From Planctomycetota bacterium (GTDB taxonomy: Bacteria > Planctomycetota > PUPC01 > DSUN01), in contig VGYW01000045.1 in assembly GCA_016872875.1 (NCBI GenBank), positions 1-29,957 of the forward strand: 29,957 nt of DNA, read 5' to 3'. Below, in pieces: positions 14,812-22,259 of this stretch. The position numbers and the translations under genes were made by a program. The notes beneath the pieces were generated by a model. That model ran no database searches, was not told the DNA's origin, and saw only the letters and a program-made list of their open reading frames with translations. How positions within the stretch are numbered: the stretch's first letter is position 1; each line of letters starts with the position of its first letter.

Positions 14812-16062
14812 CTACACGCGGCCAGCGAGCAGTTCGGAGATATGGCACACGCGGATGGGGAGCTTGCGCAGGCGGATGCCGTAGGAGAGGTGCAGGATGC
14901 AGGCGGGACAGGATGTGACAAGGACGCTCGCCCCGGTCTTCACGACGTTGTCAATCTTGCGGTCGAGCACCTGGCGGGCGAGGTCGTAGTGCGAGAGGGC
15001 GTAGGAGCCGGCCCCGCCGCAGCACCAGTCGGCCTCCGGCAGTTCGCGGTACTCGATGCCGGGCAGGGACTTGAGGATTTCGCGCGGCTCCTTGACGAGT
15101 TTCTGGCCGCGAGAGGAATGGCAGGGGTCGTGCCAGGTGACGATGAGGCCTGATGCGTGACGCGTGACGCGTGACGAAGAGGAAGAGAGGAGTTCAACGA
15201 GGTCGCGGGTGCGGGAGGCCAGCTTGTCGGCCTCCTTGCGGCGCGGATCGGATTCGGGGAAAAGGGCGGGGTACTTCTTGAGGAAGGCGGCACAGGAAGA
15301 GCAGTCGGTCACGATGGCGTCGCAGGGGGCGGCGGCGAGTAGGTCGAGGTTCTTCGCGGCGAGCTTCTGGGCGGCCTCGCGGTCGCCGTAGCTCTCGGCG
15401 GGCAGGCCGCAGCAGCAGTTGGGGAGCACCGTGACCAACTTCGCGGAGGCTTTCAGCAATCGCATTGTGGCCTCGGCCGCGGCGGGCGACATGATGTCCA
15501 TGCCGCAGCCGACGAAGTAGGCGAGGTGGAGCTTCTCGCCCTGGCCCTCGTAGAGGCCGGGCTTGATCTTTTCGCGGAGGAAGCGACGCGGGAAGCTCTC
15601 GACGATCGCCTCGGCGCGCGGGAAGTCGCGGCCGAAGATGCGGAGGAGTCCGAGCGCCTTCGCTACGGAAGAGAGCCTCGTCCTCTTGCCGAGTGCGGCG
15701 GCGCGGGCGGCCAGGCGGAGGCGCCTCGGATAGGGCAGCAGGCGGTGAAACAGGATGCGGTGGAGGCGGCTGCGACCGAGCTTCTGAAGGAACTCCCCGC
15801 GGGCGGCGGTGAGAAGGTCGGCGGTCGGCACGGCGGGAAAGCAGTGGGCGGTGCAGGCGCCGCACAGCAGGCACGCGAAGAGCGGCTCCTTGAGGTCGGG
15901 CGACCACTCGATGCGCTTCTCGATCAGCGCGCGGAGGAGCGCGAGGCGGCCGCGGGCCACCCCCGCCTCGTGGCCCGTGGCCCGGAAGATGGGGCACGCC
16001 GTCTGGCAGAAGCCGCAGCGGTTGCAGCGGACGATCTGGTCGTAATGCTCCGCAATGTCCAT
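14812..16062 (-). CDS. glcF: Glycolate oxidase iron-sulfur subunit GlcF
   Basis: GlcF carries electrons from the flavin subunits of glycolate dehydrogenase toward the respiratory chain. The 416-residue protein has two 4Fe-4S motifs, C13-x2-C16-x2-C19-x3-C23-P and C64-x2-C67-x2-C70-x3-C74. Two CCG-type domains follow, with PNCCCGLPAES, TDCSSCAAFLKKYP, TWHDPCHSSRGQ and ADWCCGGAGSY. The start is ATG 16062 (MDIAEHYDQIVRCNRCG); the 18-codon upstream extension is encoded by the CACGGACA repeat. Residues about 296-302 (RVTRHAS, preceded by SSSSS) are encoded by three perfect 7-bp repeats GCGTGAC (15155-15175), an unusual insertion in a loop before the conserved WHDPCH. It is separated from glcDE by an isomerase gene. 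Confidence 0.94.
   Translation of the reverse strand: MDIAEHYDQIVRCNRCGFCQTACPIFRATGHEAGVARGRLALLRALIEKRIEWSPDLKEPLFACLLCGACTAHCFPAVPTADLLTAARGEFLQKLGRSRLHRILFHRLLPYPRRLRLAARAAALGKRTRLSSVAKALGLLRIFGRDFPRAEAIVESFPRRFLREKIKPGLYEGQGEKLHLAYFVGCGMDIMSPAAAEATMRLLKASAKLVTVLPNCCCGLPAESYGDREAAQKLAAKNLDLLAAAPCDAIVTDCSSCAAFLKKYPALFPESDPRRKEADKLASRTRDLVELLSSSSSRVTRHASGLIVTWHDPCHSSRGQKLVKEPREILKSLPGIEYRELPEADWCCGGAGSYALSHYDLARQVLDRKIDNVVKTGASVLVTSCPACILHLSYGIRLRKLPIRVCHISELLAGRV
15155..15175. repeat. In-gene heptanucleotide repeat, 3 x GCGTGAC
   Basis: Three perfect copies of GCGTGAC lie inside glcF. Three units make 21 bases and keep frame; loss or gain of one would shift it. Confidence 0.85.
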
Positions 16063-16087
16063 GCTTTCGGCAGGCCCCTCTAAGCAC

Positions 16088-16190
16088 CAGCCACACGGAC
16101 AGACACGGACATACACGGAGGCCTAGCGGGCTGCTCGGGTGGCATGGGTCCGTGAGTGTCCGTGTTTGTCCGTGTCATTTCCTCACGCTT
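16088..16190. repeat. Fold-back element with CACGGACA-type repeats
   Basis: The left arm (about 16090-16122) holds 10-bp units such as ACACGGACAG. The right arm (about 16147-16177) holds TCCGTG/GTCCGTGTTT units. It lies between the isomerase stop and the glcF start, and resembles 13780-13897 in arm sequence. Confidence 0.8.
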
Positions 16191-16221
16191 GCATAGCCGA
16201 GGAGGCGCTCATGTTGCTCCC

Positions 16222-17091
16222 TCAAGCCACAAGGTCTTCCACAAACTTCCTTGCCTTCTTGGCCTCCGCCAGCAGAGCCGGCAGCTCGCCGGGCGTGAGG
16301 GTTTCGATGACGAGCGGGCCGCTCGTGAAGCCGCCCTTCTTCAGGAGCGCCAGCACCGCCTTGAAGTCCACCTGCCCGGTGCCGGGCGTGACGGCGACGT
16401 TTCGCGGGTGCTTGTAGTCCTTGATGCACACGCCGCTCACGATGCCGTCCACCGTCGCGGCGTCCTTCGCTGGGTCCAGCTCGCCGTTGGAGTAGAAGAA
16501 GATGTTGCCGGGGTCGTACCAGAGGCGGAAGCTCTTGTGGCCGACGGCCTCGACGCACTTGCGGCACTGCGGCCCGGTGGCGTTGAGGCCGCCGTGGGGC
16601 TTGAGCACGATCTGGATGCCCTTCTCGGCGGCGTAGGGGCAGGCCTCCGCGATGGTCTTGTAGTAGGCGTCGTTGGTCTTCGGGTCGCCCGTGCCGCCCA
16701 CCATCAGGGCCTTGGAGGTCGCGGCCGCGCAGCAGTCAATGAGCTTCTTGAGGGCGGCCACGCCCGGCTCGCCGAGCGGGAACCCGCCGCAGTAGGCGCA
16801 CGGCACGCTCAGCCCGCGCTTCTTGATCTCCTCGCCGACCTGTTGTGCCTCCTCGGGCGTGGTGGCGGTGGAGATGACGAGGCCGTTCTTCCCCTTTGTG
16901 GTCATCAGGCCGGCGTGCTTGAAGCCCGCCTCCACGATCGCGTCGAGGGCCACGCGGTAGTCGTGCTTGTCCCACGGCCGCGTCCAGCACCCGATCTGCC
17001 AGCCCGCCTTCGGCTTCTCCTCGGCCGCGCTCAGCAACCCCGGCGTTGCGATGCCGGCGGCTGCGCTGCCAAGCCATTCGCGTCGTGTCAT
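16222..17091 (-). CDS. Tat-exported sugar phosphate isomerase/epimerase-like TIM barrel (xylose-isomerase-like, AP_endonuc_2)
   Basis: A 289-residue protein with a twin-arginine leader (MTRREWLGSAAAG, R3-R4). A single TIM barrel of the sugar isomerase/epimerase superfamily follows: WQIGCWTRPW, AIVEAGFKHAGL, GIQIVLKPHGG, RLWYDPGNI, VSGVCIKDYKHP, GTGQVDFKAVL and PLVIETLTPGE. The H, D and E residues in these blocks match the metal-binding positions of the family. ATG 17091 has GGAGG seven bases upstream. It is inserted between the glycolate oxidase genes on the same strand, 55 bases after glcDE and 159 before glcF. It may act on a hydroxy-acid or sugar feeding this pathway, but the substrate cannot be read from the sequence. 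Confidence 0.87.
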   Translation of the reverse strand: MTRREWLGSAAAGIATPGLLSAAEEKPKAGWQIGCWTRPWDKHDYRVALDAIVEAGFKHAGLMTTKGKNGLVISTATTPEEAQQVGEEIKKRGLSVPCAYCGGFPLGEPGVAALKKLIDCCAAATSKALMVGGTGDPKTNDAYYKTIAEACPYAAEKGIQIVLKPHGGLNATGPQCRKCVEAVGHKSFRLWYDPGNIFFYSNGELDPAKDAATVDGIVSGVCIKDYKHPRNVAVTPGTGQVDFKAVLALLKKGGFTSGPLVIETLTPGELPALLAEAKKARKFVEDLVA

Positions 17092-17103
17092 CCAAGCTCC
17101 TCC

Positions 17104-17142
17104 AATCTGAAATCAGCAATCAGAAATCAGCAATCAGAAATC
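17104..17142. repeat. Heptanucleotide tandem repeat AATCAG(A/C)
   Basis: AATCAGC and AATCAGA alternate with a 7-bp period in the gap between glcDE and the isomerase gene. It is AT-rich against a GC-rich background. It has no inverted partner, unlike the fold-back elements. Confidence 0.85.
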
Positions 17143-17146
17143 TCTT

Positions 17147-19732
17147 TCACCTCCTTCCCGGAAGGCGTCCGGGGGCGAAGATATTGTGGGGGTCCAGGGC
17201 CGCCTTGAGGCGGTGCATCACCTTCCAGTCGGGGCGCGCGGGGGCGAAGACCTCGTGCGCCTTCTTGAAGTCCGCAGGGGCCTTTTCGAGGACCACGTGG
17301 CCGCCGGCCTTGTCTGCTGCGGCGACGATGGCTGCCCATTGCTCGTCGGAGAGCGAGGGGAGGCCGAGCGTGGCGCGGCCGCAACCGAAGTCCGTCAGGG
17401 CATGGTCTGAGCGCGGAAGGGCCTCTGCGAGGCCCGGCAAGGCACCCAGCGGAACGTCCACCCGCACGACGAACGGCGCGTCGAACGCCGCTTGGAACAC
17501 CACTGCATGGGTTCCCTGATAGATGGGGTAACACACGGCTTCGTCGTCGCGCAACCCGGCCTTCTTGAGCAAGGCGGAGGCAGCACTGAGCTGAGCGACA
17601 ACAGTGGCCTCGAAGCCTTCGAAGCCGGCGCTCAAGCGCCAGATCTCCGATCGAGGAGCAGACGGAAGGGCGGCTACGAAAGCGGGGTTGAGCTGGGAGC
17701 GGAGGAGTTCAGCGGCAGCAGAGGCACACCGGGCGAGGGTGCCCGCGGCGCGGATGAGGCGGCAGGTCTCCGGGGTAGCAGAGACGCGGAAGGTGAGCTC
17801 CGTGAGGAGGCCGAGTGTGCCGGCGGAGCCGGCGAGGAGGCGGGTGATGTCGTAGCCGGCGACGTTCTTGATGACGCGCCCGCCGGCCTTGATCTGCTTC
17901 GCCGCGCCCGAGACGAATCTGAGGCCGAGAAGGGCGTCGCGTGGCGCCCCGTAGGCCAGCCGCTCCGGGCCGCAGGCGCCCAGGGCAACCATCCCGCCGA
18001 GCGTGCAGCCATCGGCCAGCGGCGGGCGCAGCGGCAGCCATTGCTTGTGAGGTGCCAGGAACTCCTGCGCCGCCGAAAGCTTCATCCCGGCGCCCAGGGT
18101 CACGGTCTGGTTGTCCGCGTCGTGCTCGATGACGCCACAGAGCTTCTCGGTGCGCAGTTGGACGACGGGCCGCTCGGAGTAGTTCCCGAAGTCGGCGCGG
18201 CGCCCGCCGCCGATGGGGAGCAGCGCAGTCTTGCTCGCAATGGCCTCCGCCACCGCCTCGCAAGCCTCGCCCGCACTGGTCGGGATTGACGAGCCAGCAT
18301 TCCTCGCTGTCGGTAGTCCGTGGTCCGTGGTCCGTGGTCCGTGGTCCGTGGTCGGGATGGTGGGAACCGCTTTCCCCGGATTCATCAGGTTCGTGGGGTC
18401 GAAGGCGCGCTTGGCGGCCTGCTGGAAGGCGAGGTCGTCGTCGGAGAAGATGAGGCGCATGCCTTCGAGCTTCTCGACGCCGACGCCGTGCTCGCCGGTG
18501 ATTGTGCCGCCGAGTGCGACGCAAGCCTTCATCACCTCGCGGCCTGCCTCGTGGACGCGATGGGTCTGGGCCGGGTCGCGGCTGTCGAAGAAGAGGAGCG
18601 GGTGGAGATTGCCGTCGCCGGCGTGGAGGACGTTGCCGTGCGGGAAGCCCGACTTCTTGGCGATCTCGGCCATGCGTTCGAGTGCCTCGGGCAGGCGGTT
18701 GCGCGGCACCGTGCAGTCGGCCACCCAGAAGCTGGGGGCGATGCGGGCGAGTGCGCCGAATGCGCCGCGACGGCCCGCCCAGAGCTGGTCGCGTTCGGCA
18801 GCGTTCCGCGCGCGGCGGATCGTGCGGCAGGCGTTGGCGGCGCAAAGCTCCTCGATGCGGACCGCCTGGGCGTCCAGCCCAGCCGTTGGCCCCTCGACCT
18901 CGATGATGAGCACCGCCGCCGCGTCGAGCGGGTAGCCGGCGGGATAGCTGGCCTCGACCGCGCGGATCACCGGGTTATCCATCATCTCGAGCGTGGCCGG
19001 CACGATGCCGTGGGCGATGATGGCGGAGACCGAGCGGGCGGCTGCCTGGACGCTCTCGTAGATGGCGAGGAGCGTGATGACGGTTTCGGGCAGGGGCAGG
19101 ATGCGGAGCGTCATCTCCGTGGCGATGCCGAGCGTGCCCTCGGAGCCGACGAGGAGCCCCCGAAGATCGTAGCCCGGCGGGTCGAGGGCGGCGCTGCCGA
19201 GGTGCATCACCTCGCCGCTGGGCAGCACGACCTTCAGGCCCAGGACGTGGTTGGTCATGACGCCGTACTTCACGCAGTGCGGGCCGCCGGAGTTCTCGGC
19301 CACGTTCCCCCCCAGCGTGGCCGCCTTCTGGCTCGCCGGGTCGGGCGCGAAGAAGCAGCCGAGCGGGGCCAGGGCGTTCTGGAGCTCGAGGTTCGTCACG
19401 CCCGTCTGGGCCACGGCGACACGGCGGTCGGGCTCTAGCGCAAGGATGCGGTTCATGCGCGTGAGGCCGAGCACGATGCCGCCCTTCGGCGCGATGCTGC
19501 CGCCCGAGAGGTTGGTGCCGAAGCCGCGCGGGATGACCGGCACACACACGGCGCTCGCCGCACGAACCACCGCCGCGGTTTCCTGTGTGTCGGCCGGGAA
19601 CACGACGGCGTCGGGCATCCCGATGGCCAGCGAGGCGTCGTAGGAGTAGACCTCCGCGTCGGTGCGGCCGGTGTGGACGTTCGCCGTCCCCACGATTCGC
19701 CGCAGCTCGCCGAGCAGGGAGGATGGGATCAC
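17147..19732 (-). CDS. GlcD-GlcE fusion: glycolate oxidase FAD-binding subunits in one polypeptide
   Basis: Together with GlcF this would oxidise glycolate to glyoxylate. The 861-residue product equals GlcD (~499) plus GlcE (~350) in length. The GlcD half (1 to about 455) has VIPRGFGTNLSGG, GCFFAPDPASQKAATLGGNV, GSEGTLGI, VLHAGDGNLHPLLFFD, TGEHGVGVEK and the family-ending DPTNLMNPGKAVP. A linker (about 460-478, TTDHGPRTTDHGLPTARN) is encoded by 7-bp repeats (18316-18353). The GlcE half has a second FAD-binding domain with LLPIGGGRRADFG, LRPPLADGCTLGGMVALGAC, IKNVAGYDITRLLAGSAGTL and a C-terminal DPHNIFAPGRLPGRR. GTG 19732 is chosen because GAGGGG lies five bases upstream; an ATG at 19804 lies in the GGAT repeat. 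The fusion is normally two genes. Confidence 0.9.
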   Translation of the reverse strand: MIPSSLLGELRRIVGTANVHTGRTDAEVYSYDASLAIGMPDAVVFPADTQETAAVVRAASAVCVPVIPRGFGTNLSGGSIAPKGGIVLGLTRMNRILALEPDRRVAVAQTGVTNLELQNALAPLGCFFAPDPASQKAATLGGNVAENSGGPHCVKYGVMTNHVLGLKVVLPSGEVMHLGSAALDPPGYDLRGLLVGSEGTLGIATEMTLRILPLPETVITLLAIYESVQAAARSVSAIIAHGIVPATLEMMDNPVIRAVEASYPAGYPLDAAAVLIIEVEGPTAGLDAQAVRIEELCAANACRTIRRARNAAERDQLWAGRRGAFGALARIAPSFWVADCTVPRNRLPEALERMAEIAKKSGFPHGNVLHAGDGNLHPLLFFDSRDPAQTHRVHEAGREVMKACVALGGTITGEHGVGVEKLEGMRLIFSDDDLAFQQAAKRAFDPTNLMNPGKAVPTIPTTDHGPRTTDHGLPTARNAGSSIPTSAGEACEAVAEAIASKTALLPIGGGRRADFGNYSERPVVQLRTEKLCGVIEHDADNQTVTLGAGMKLSAAQEFLAPHKQWLPLRPPLADGCTLGGMVALGACGPERLAYGAPRDALLGLRFVSGAAKQIKAGGRVIKNVAGYDITRLLAGSAGTLGLLTELTFRVSATPETCRLIRAAGTLARCASAAAELLRSQLNPAFVAALPSAPRSEIWRLSAGFEGFEATVVAQLSAASALLKKAGLRDDEAVCYPIYQGTHAVVFQAAFDAPFVVRVDVPLGALPGLAEALPRSDHALTDFGCGRATLGLPSLSDEQWAAIVAAADKAGGHVVLEKAPADFKKAHEVFAPARPDWKVMHRLKAALDPHNIFAPGRLPGRR
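18316..18353. repeat. In-gene heptanucleotide repeat, 5 x GTCCGTG at the GlcD/GlcE junction
   Basis: Five perfect GTCCGTG units start at 18316, 18323, 18330, 18337 and 18344, with a partial sixth. On the coding strand they encode a repeated TDHGPRT heptapeptide. They sit exactly between the GlcD and GlcE domains. Confidence 0.92.
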
Positions 19733-19746
19733 CGTGTCCCCTCGAG

Positions 19747-19836
19747 GGGATGAATGGATGGGTGGATGGGTGGATGAACGAGAAGACCTGGTCTGGTCTG
19801 ACATTCATCCATCCATCCAACCATCCAATCATCCAG
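19747..19836. repeat. Fold-back element of GGAT/GAAT tetranucleotide repeats
   Basis: The left arm (about 19749-19777) is GGATGAATGGATGGGTGGAT-type. The right arm (about 19803-19834) is the complementary CATCCATCCAACCATCC-type. The loop contains TGGTCTGGTCTGACA. It fills the gap between the aminotransferase stop and the glcDE start and would place a hairpin in the shared transcript. Confidence 0.85.
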
Positions 19837-21016
19837 TCTTCGGCCCGTAGGCCGCCGCGGCGGCCTCCAGCCCTCCGGGGTTCACCTTGACGCCTTCGGC
19901 CCGAAGGATGGTTTCGAGTGCGGCGAGGAAGAGGGTGACGTTACGGCGGCAGGCGGCGTGGCCCATGAGGCCGACTCGCCAGACCTTGCCGGCGAGCGGC
20001 CCGAGGCCGGCGCCGATCTCGATGCCGAAGTCGCCCAGGAGCGCGGCCCGCACCTTCTTGTCATCGGCCCCATCGGGGATGCGGACGGCGTTGAGCATGG
20101 GCAGGCGCTCGCGTTCGGGCACGAGCATCGAGAGTCCCATCGTCTCCAGGCCGGCCACCAGGGCCCGGTGGTTCAGGCGGTGGCGTGCCCAGCGTGCCTC
20201 GATCCCCTCCTCGGCGATGATGCGGAGCGCCTCGCGGAGGGCGTAAATCATGTTGATGGGCGCGGTGTGGTGGTACTTGCGCTCCGCGCCCCAGTATTGC
20301 CGCACCAGGCCCATGTCGAGATACCAGCTCACGACGGGCGCCTTGCGGGCGTCGAGCGCCGCGAGCGCCTTGGGGCTGAACGAGATGGGCGCGAGGCCGG
20401 GCGGGCACGACAGGCACTTCTGCGTGCCGCTGTAGACCGCGTCAAGGCCCGTTGCATCCACGGCCACGGGCATGCCGCCCAGCGAGGTCACGGTGTCGGC
20501 CAGGAAGAGCGCGCCCGCGTCGGCGGCGATGCGGGCCATGTCGCCCAGCGGCGTGCAGGCGCCGGTGGAGGTCTCGGCGTGGACGACTGCGATGAGCTTC
20601 GGCTTGCGTCCCGCCACTGCCTTCCGCACGGCCTCGGGGTCAATCGCGCGGCCCCACTCGGCCTCCACCTTCACCAGCCGGCCGCCCAGGCGCCCAACGA
20701 TGTCGCTCATCCGCGTCCCGAACACCCCGTTCACCCCCACCACCACCTCGTCGCCCGGCTCCACCAGGTTCACGAAACAGGTCTCCATCCCCGCGCTCCC
20801 CGTGCCGGAGACTGGGATGGTGAACTCGTTTGCGGTCTGGAACACATAGCGGAGGAGGACCTGCGTCTCGTCCATCAGGGCGAGGAAGCGGGGGTCGAGG
20901 TGGCCGATGGTTGGCGCGGCCATTGCCTGGAGGACGCGTGGCGGCATGTCGCTCGGCCCAGGCCCCATCAGGGTTCGTTGCCCGGGGTCAACGTCGCGGA
21001 AGGCCTTGGGATCCAT
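19829..21016 (-). CDS. Alanine-glyoxylate / serine-pyruvate aminotransferase (class V)
   Basis: A PLP enzyme that aminates glyoxylate to glycine. The 395-residue protein opens with [20 protein letters not shown], the class V aminotransferase start. It carries the phosphate-binding [10 protein letters not shown] (70-79), the PLP-ring Asp in [11 protein letters not shown] (D174) and the Schiff-base lysine in [13 protein letters not shown] (K200). [17 protein letters not shown] and the C-terminal [10 protein letters not shown] are also typical of alanine-glyoxylate aminotransferases. ATG 21016 has GAGGAG just upstream; a longer frame to 21067 has no support. It heads the cluster that continues with glcDE, so glyoxylate made by glycolate oxidase would be turned into glycine. 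A promoter is visible at 21067-21095. Confidence 0.92.
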   Translation of the reverse strand: MDPKAFRDVDPGQRTLMGPGPSDMPPRVLQAMAAPTIGHLDPRFLALMDETQVLLRYVFQTANEFTIPVSGTGSAGMETCFVNLVEPGDEVVVGVNGVFGTRMSDIVGRLGGRLVKVEAEWGRAIDPEAVRKAVAGRKPKLIAVVHAETSTGACTPLGDMARIAADAGALFLADTVTSLGGMPVAVDATGLDAVYSGTQKCLSCPPGLAPISFSPKALAALDARKAPVVSWYLDMGLVRQYWGAERKYHHTAPINMIYALREALRIIAEEGIEARWARHRLNHRALVAGLETMGLSMLVPERERLPMLNAVRIPDGADDKKVRAALLGDFGIEIGAGLGPLAGKVWRVGLMGHAACRRNVTLFLAALETILRAEGVKVNPGGLEAAAAAYGPKTG

Positions 21017-21066
21017 GAGTCTCCTCGTCTGGTTTGGCGGTCGGCGGAGGAAGGCTGCCTGCGCCA

Positions 21067-21095
21067 ATTATAGTGGCGGCCCGCCCGCCACACAA
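21067..21095 (-). promoter_or_regulatory. Candidate sigma70 promoter for the aminotransferase-glc cluster
   Basis: On the minus strand TTGTGT (21095-21090) is followed after 17 bases by a perfect TATAAT (21072-21067). It lies 50 bases upstream of the aminotransferase ATG. Confidence 0.6.
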
Positions 21096-21120
21096 CCGCC
21101 CTATGCCAGGATGAGGGCAC

Positions 21121-21229
21121 GAGGGACCACAGAGACCACAAGGACCACAGGGACCCCAGCGGCAACAAGGGGCCTGCGTCCCTGTGGTCCCTGTGGTCCC
21201 TGTGGTCCTTGTGGTCCCTGAGGTCCCTC
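21121..21229. repeat. Fold-back element of GGACCACAG 9-bp repeats
   Basis: The left arm (about 21121-21157) is GAGGGACCACAGAGACCAC and further 9-bp units. The right arm (about 21178-21229) carries TCCCTGTGG units in reverse. The loop includes GGCAACAAGGGGCC. The right arm reaches the stop codon of the frameshifted ORF next to it. Confidence 0.88.
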
Positions 21230-21508
21230 ACCGGCTCAGCACCAGGCGCACCGCCTGCCGTGGTGGCGCGGTGATGGCCTTCGCGCTACTGCGGCCGCCC
21301 TGCCACTCCGCGGTGATGGTGGCCTTGATCGCCCGCGGCGTGGGATTCCAGACGTGAATGCGGCGCTCGCTCAGCTCCGCGAGGTCCGTCGTTGCGGCGC
21401 GGGGGACGATGAGGCCGAGGCGGGGGTCGCTGGCGCGGGCACCCACCCTGCCTCGGGGTGGCTGAAGACGGCGCGCTTGCTGCCCCGCCTGATCTCGATG
21501 GCCTTCAT
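21228..21508 (-). pseudogene. Small ORF split by a frameshift near 21440
   Basis: Starting at ATG 21508 (AAGGA nine bases upstream, 13 bases after the TPR gene stop) the frame reads MKAIEIRRGSKRAVFSHPEA with uniformly G/C third bases, then degenerates into Ser/Ala/Pro-rich sequence and stops. From about 21446 a different frame takes on the coding signature (DPRLGLIVPRAATTDLAELS, RRIHVWNPTPRAIKATITAE) and runs to the stop at 21228. Joining them gives a single protein of about 95 residues with a beta-rich end. Either a real one-base indel or an assembly error would explain it. I recognise no family. Confidence 0.6.
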
Positions 21509-21521
21509 GCGCAACGTTCCT

Positions 21522-22256
21522 TCATTGCGCGCGGAGGAAGAGCTGGGCCTCGGGGTCCTTGTCGCCCAGGGCGCGGAAGTGCTCGGCGGCCGACGCGCGC
21601 CGGCCCGTGAAGTAGAGGTTGTAGGCCAGGAGAAAGCGGGCCGCAGAATCGGCGGGAGCGGCCGCGGCCGCTCGCTCGAGGCGCTGGAGCTGGGCGTCGA
21701 ACGCCGCGGGGTCAGCATAGAAGTCGCGGCGGTCCATCGGCACTCTCAAGATGTCGGGGTGGAGCTTCACGGCGCGGCGGAGCTCGGCGGCGGCCTCGGC
21801 ATAGGCCCCGGTTGCGAACAGGCCGTGGCCGAGGGCGAGGGCCGCGGTGGGGTTCTGCGGGGCTTTCTGGGCTGCGGCACGGTAGAAGACGACTGCCCGT
21901 GCGAAGCCGCCACGAGCGAACCAGTCGTCCCCCTGGTCAATCAGCGCGTCCGCACTGTCGGCCGCGGCCGGCGGGGCCGCGGTGTAGCCGTACACCGAGT
22001 AGGGCGCCCAACCAGGATAGGTGTAGATGCCCGGCCCGCCGAACCAGTAGCTGGAGCCGTACCAGCAACCGCCGCCGACGAAGCTGACCGAGAAGCTGGA
22101 GTGGCCCGTGTGGTGGCCGAAGCGAAGCGACAACCCGCTACCGCCACGCCCACACCCGCCCGGCCTCCCGCCGCCGAACGAACCGCCCACCATCCCCCGC
22201 CCGAAGGCGGCCGATGCCGTCACGACAAGAGCGATGAATCCAGCAGAGGCACGCAT
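21522..22256 (-). CDS. Secreted Gly/aromatic-rich protein with TPR repeats
   Basis: A 244-residue protein in three parts. First is a signal peptide (about 1-19, MRASAGFIALVVTASAAFG). Second is a Gly/Tyr/Trp-rich low-complexity segment (about 20-92, with YGSSYWFGGPGIYTYPGWAP). Third are tetratricopeptide repeats (about 103-170 and 195-240, e.g. ALIDQGDDWFARGGFARAVV and ALALGHGLFATGAYAEAAAE). It is probably an envelope or periplasmic scaffold. The start lies three bases after the stop of the large glycosidase-like gene and the next small ORF follows by 13 bases, so these are one transcription unit. A specific partner cannot be named. Confidence 0.82.
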   Translation of the reverse strand: MRASAGFIALVVTASAAFGRGMVGGSFGGGRPGGCGRGGSGLSLRFGHHTGHSSFSVSFVGGGCWYGSSYWFGGPGIYTYPGWAPYSVYGYTAAPPAAADSADALIDQGDDWFARGGFARAVVFYRAAAQKAPQNPTAALALGHGLFATGAYAEAAAELRRAVKLHPDILRVPMDRRDFYADPAAFDAQLQRLERAAAAAPADSAARFLLAYNLYFTGRRASAAEHFRALGDKDPEAQLFLRAQ

Positions 22257-22259
22257 GGC

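Noticed and set aside
14601..14921. A minus-strand 106-codon open frame overlapping the end of glcF
   Set aside because: It overlaps the GlcF C-terminus, has no homology-like motifs and lacks a ribosome site.
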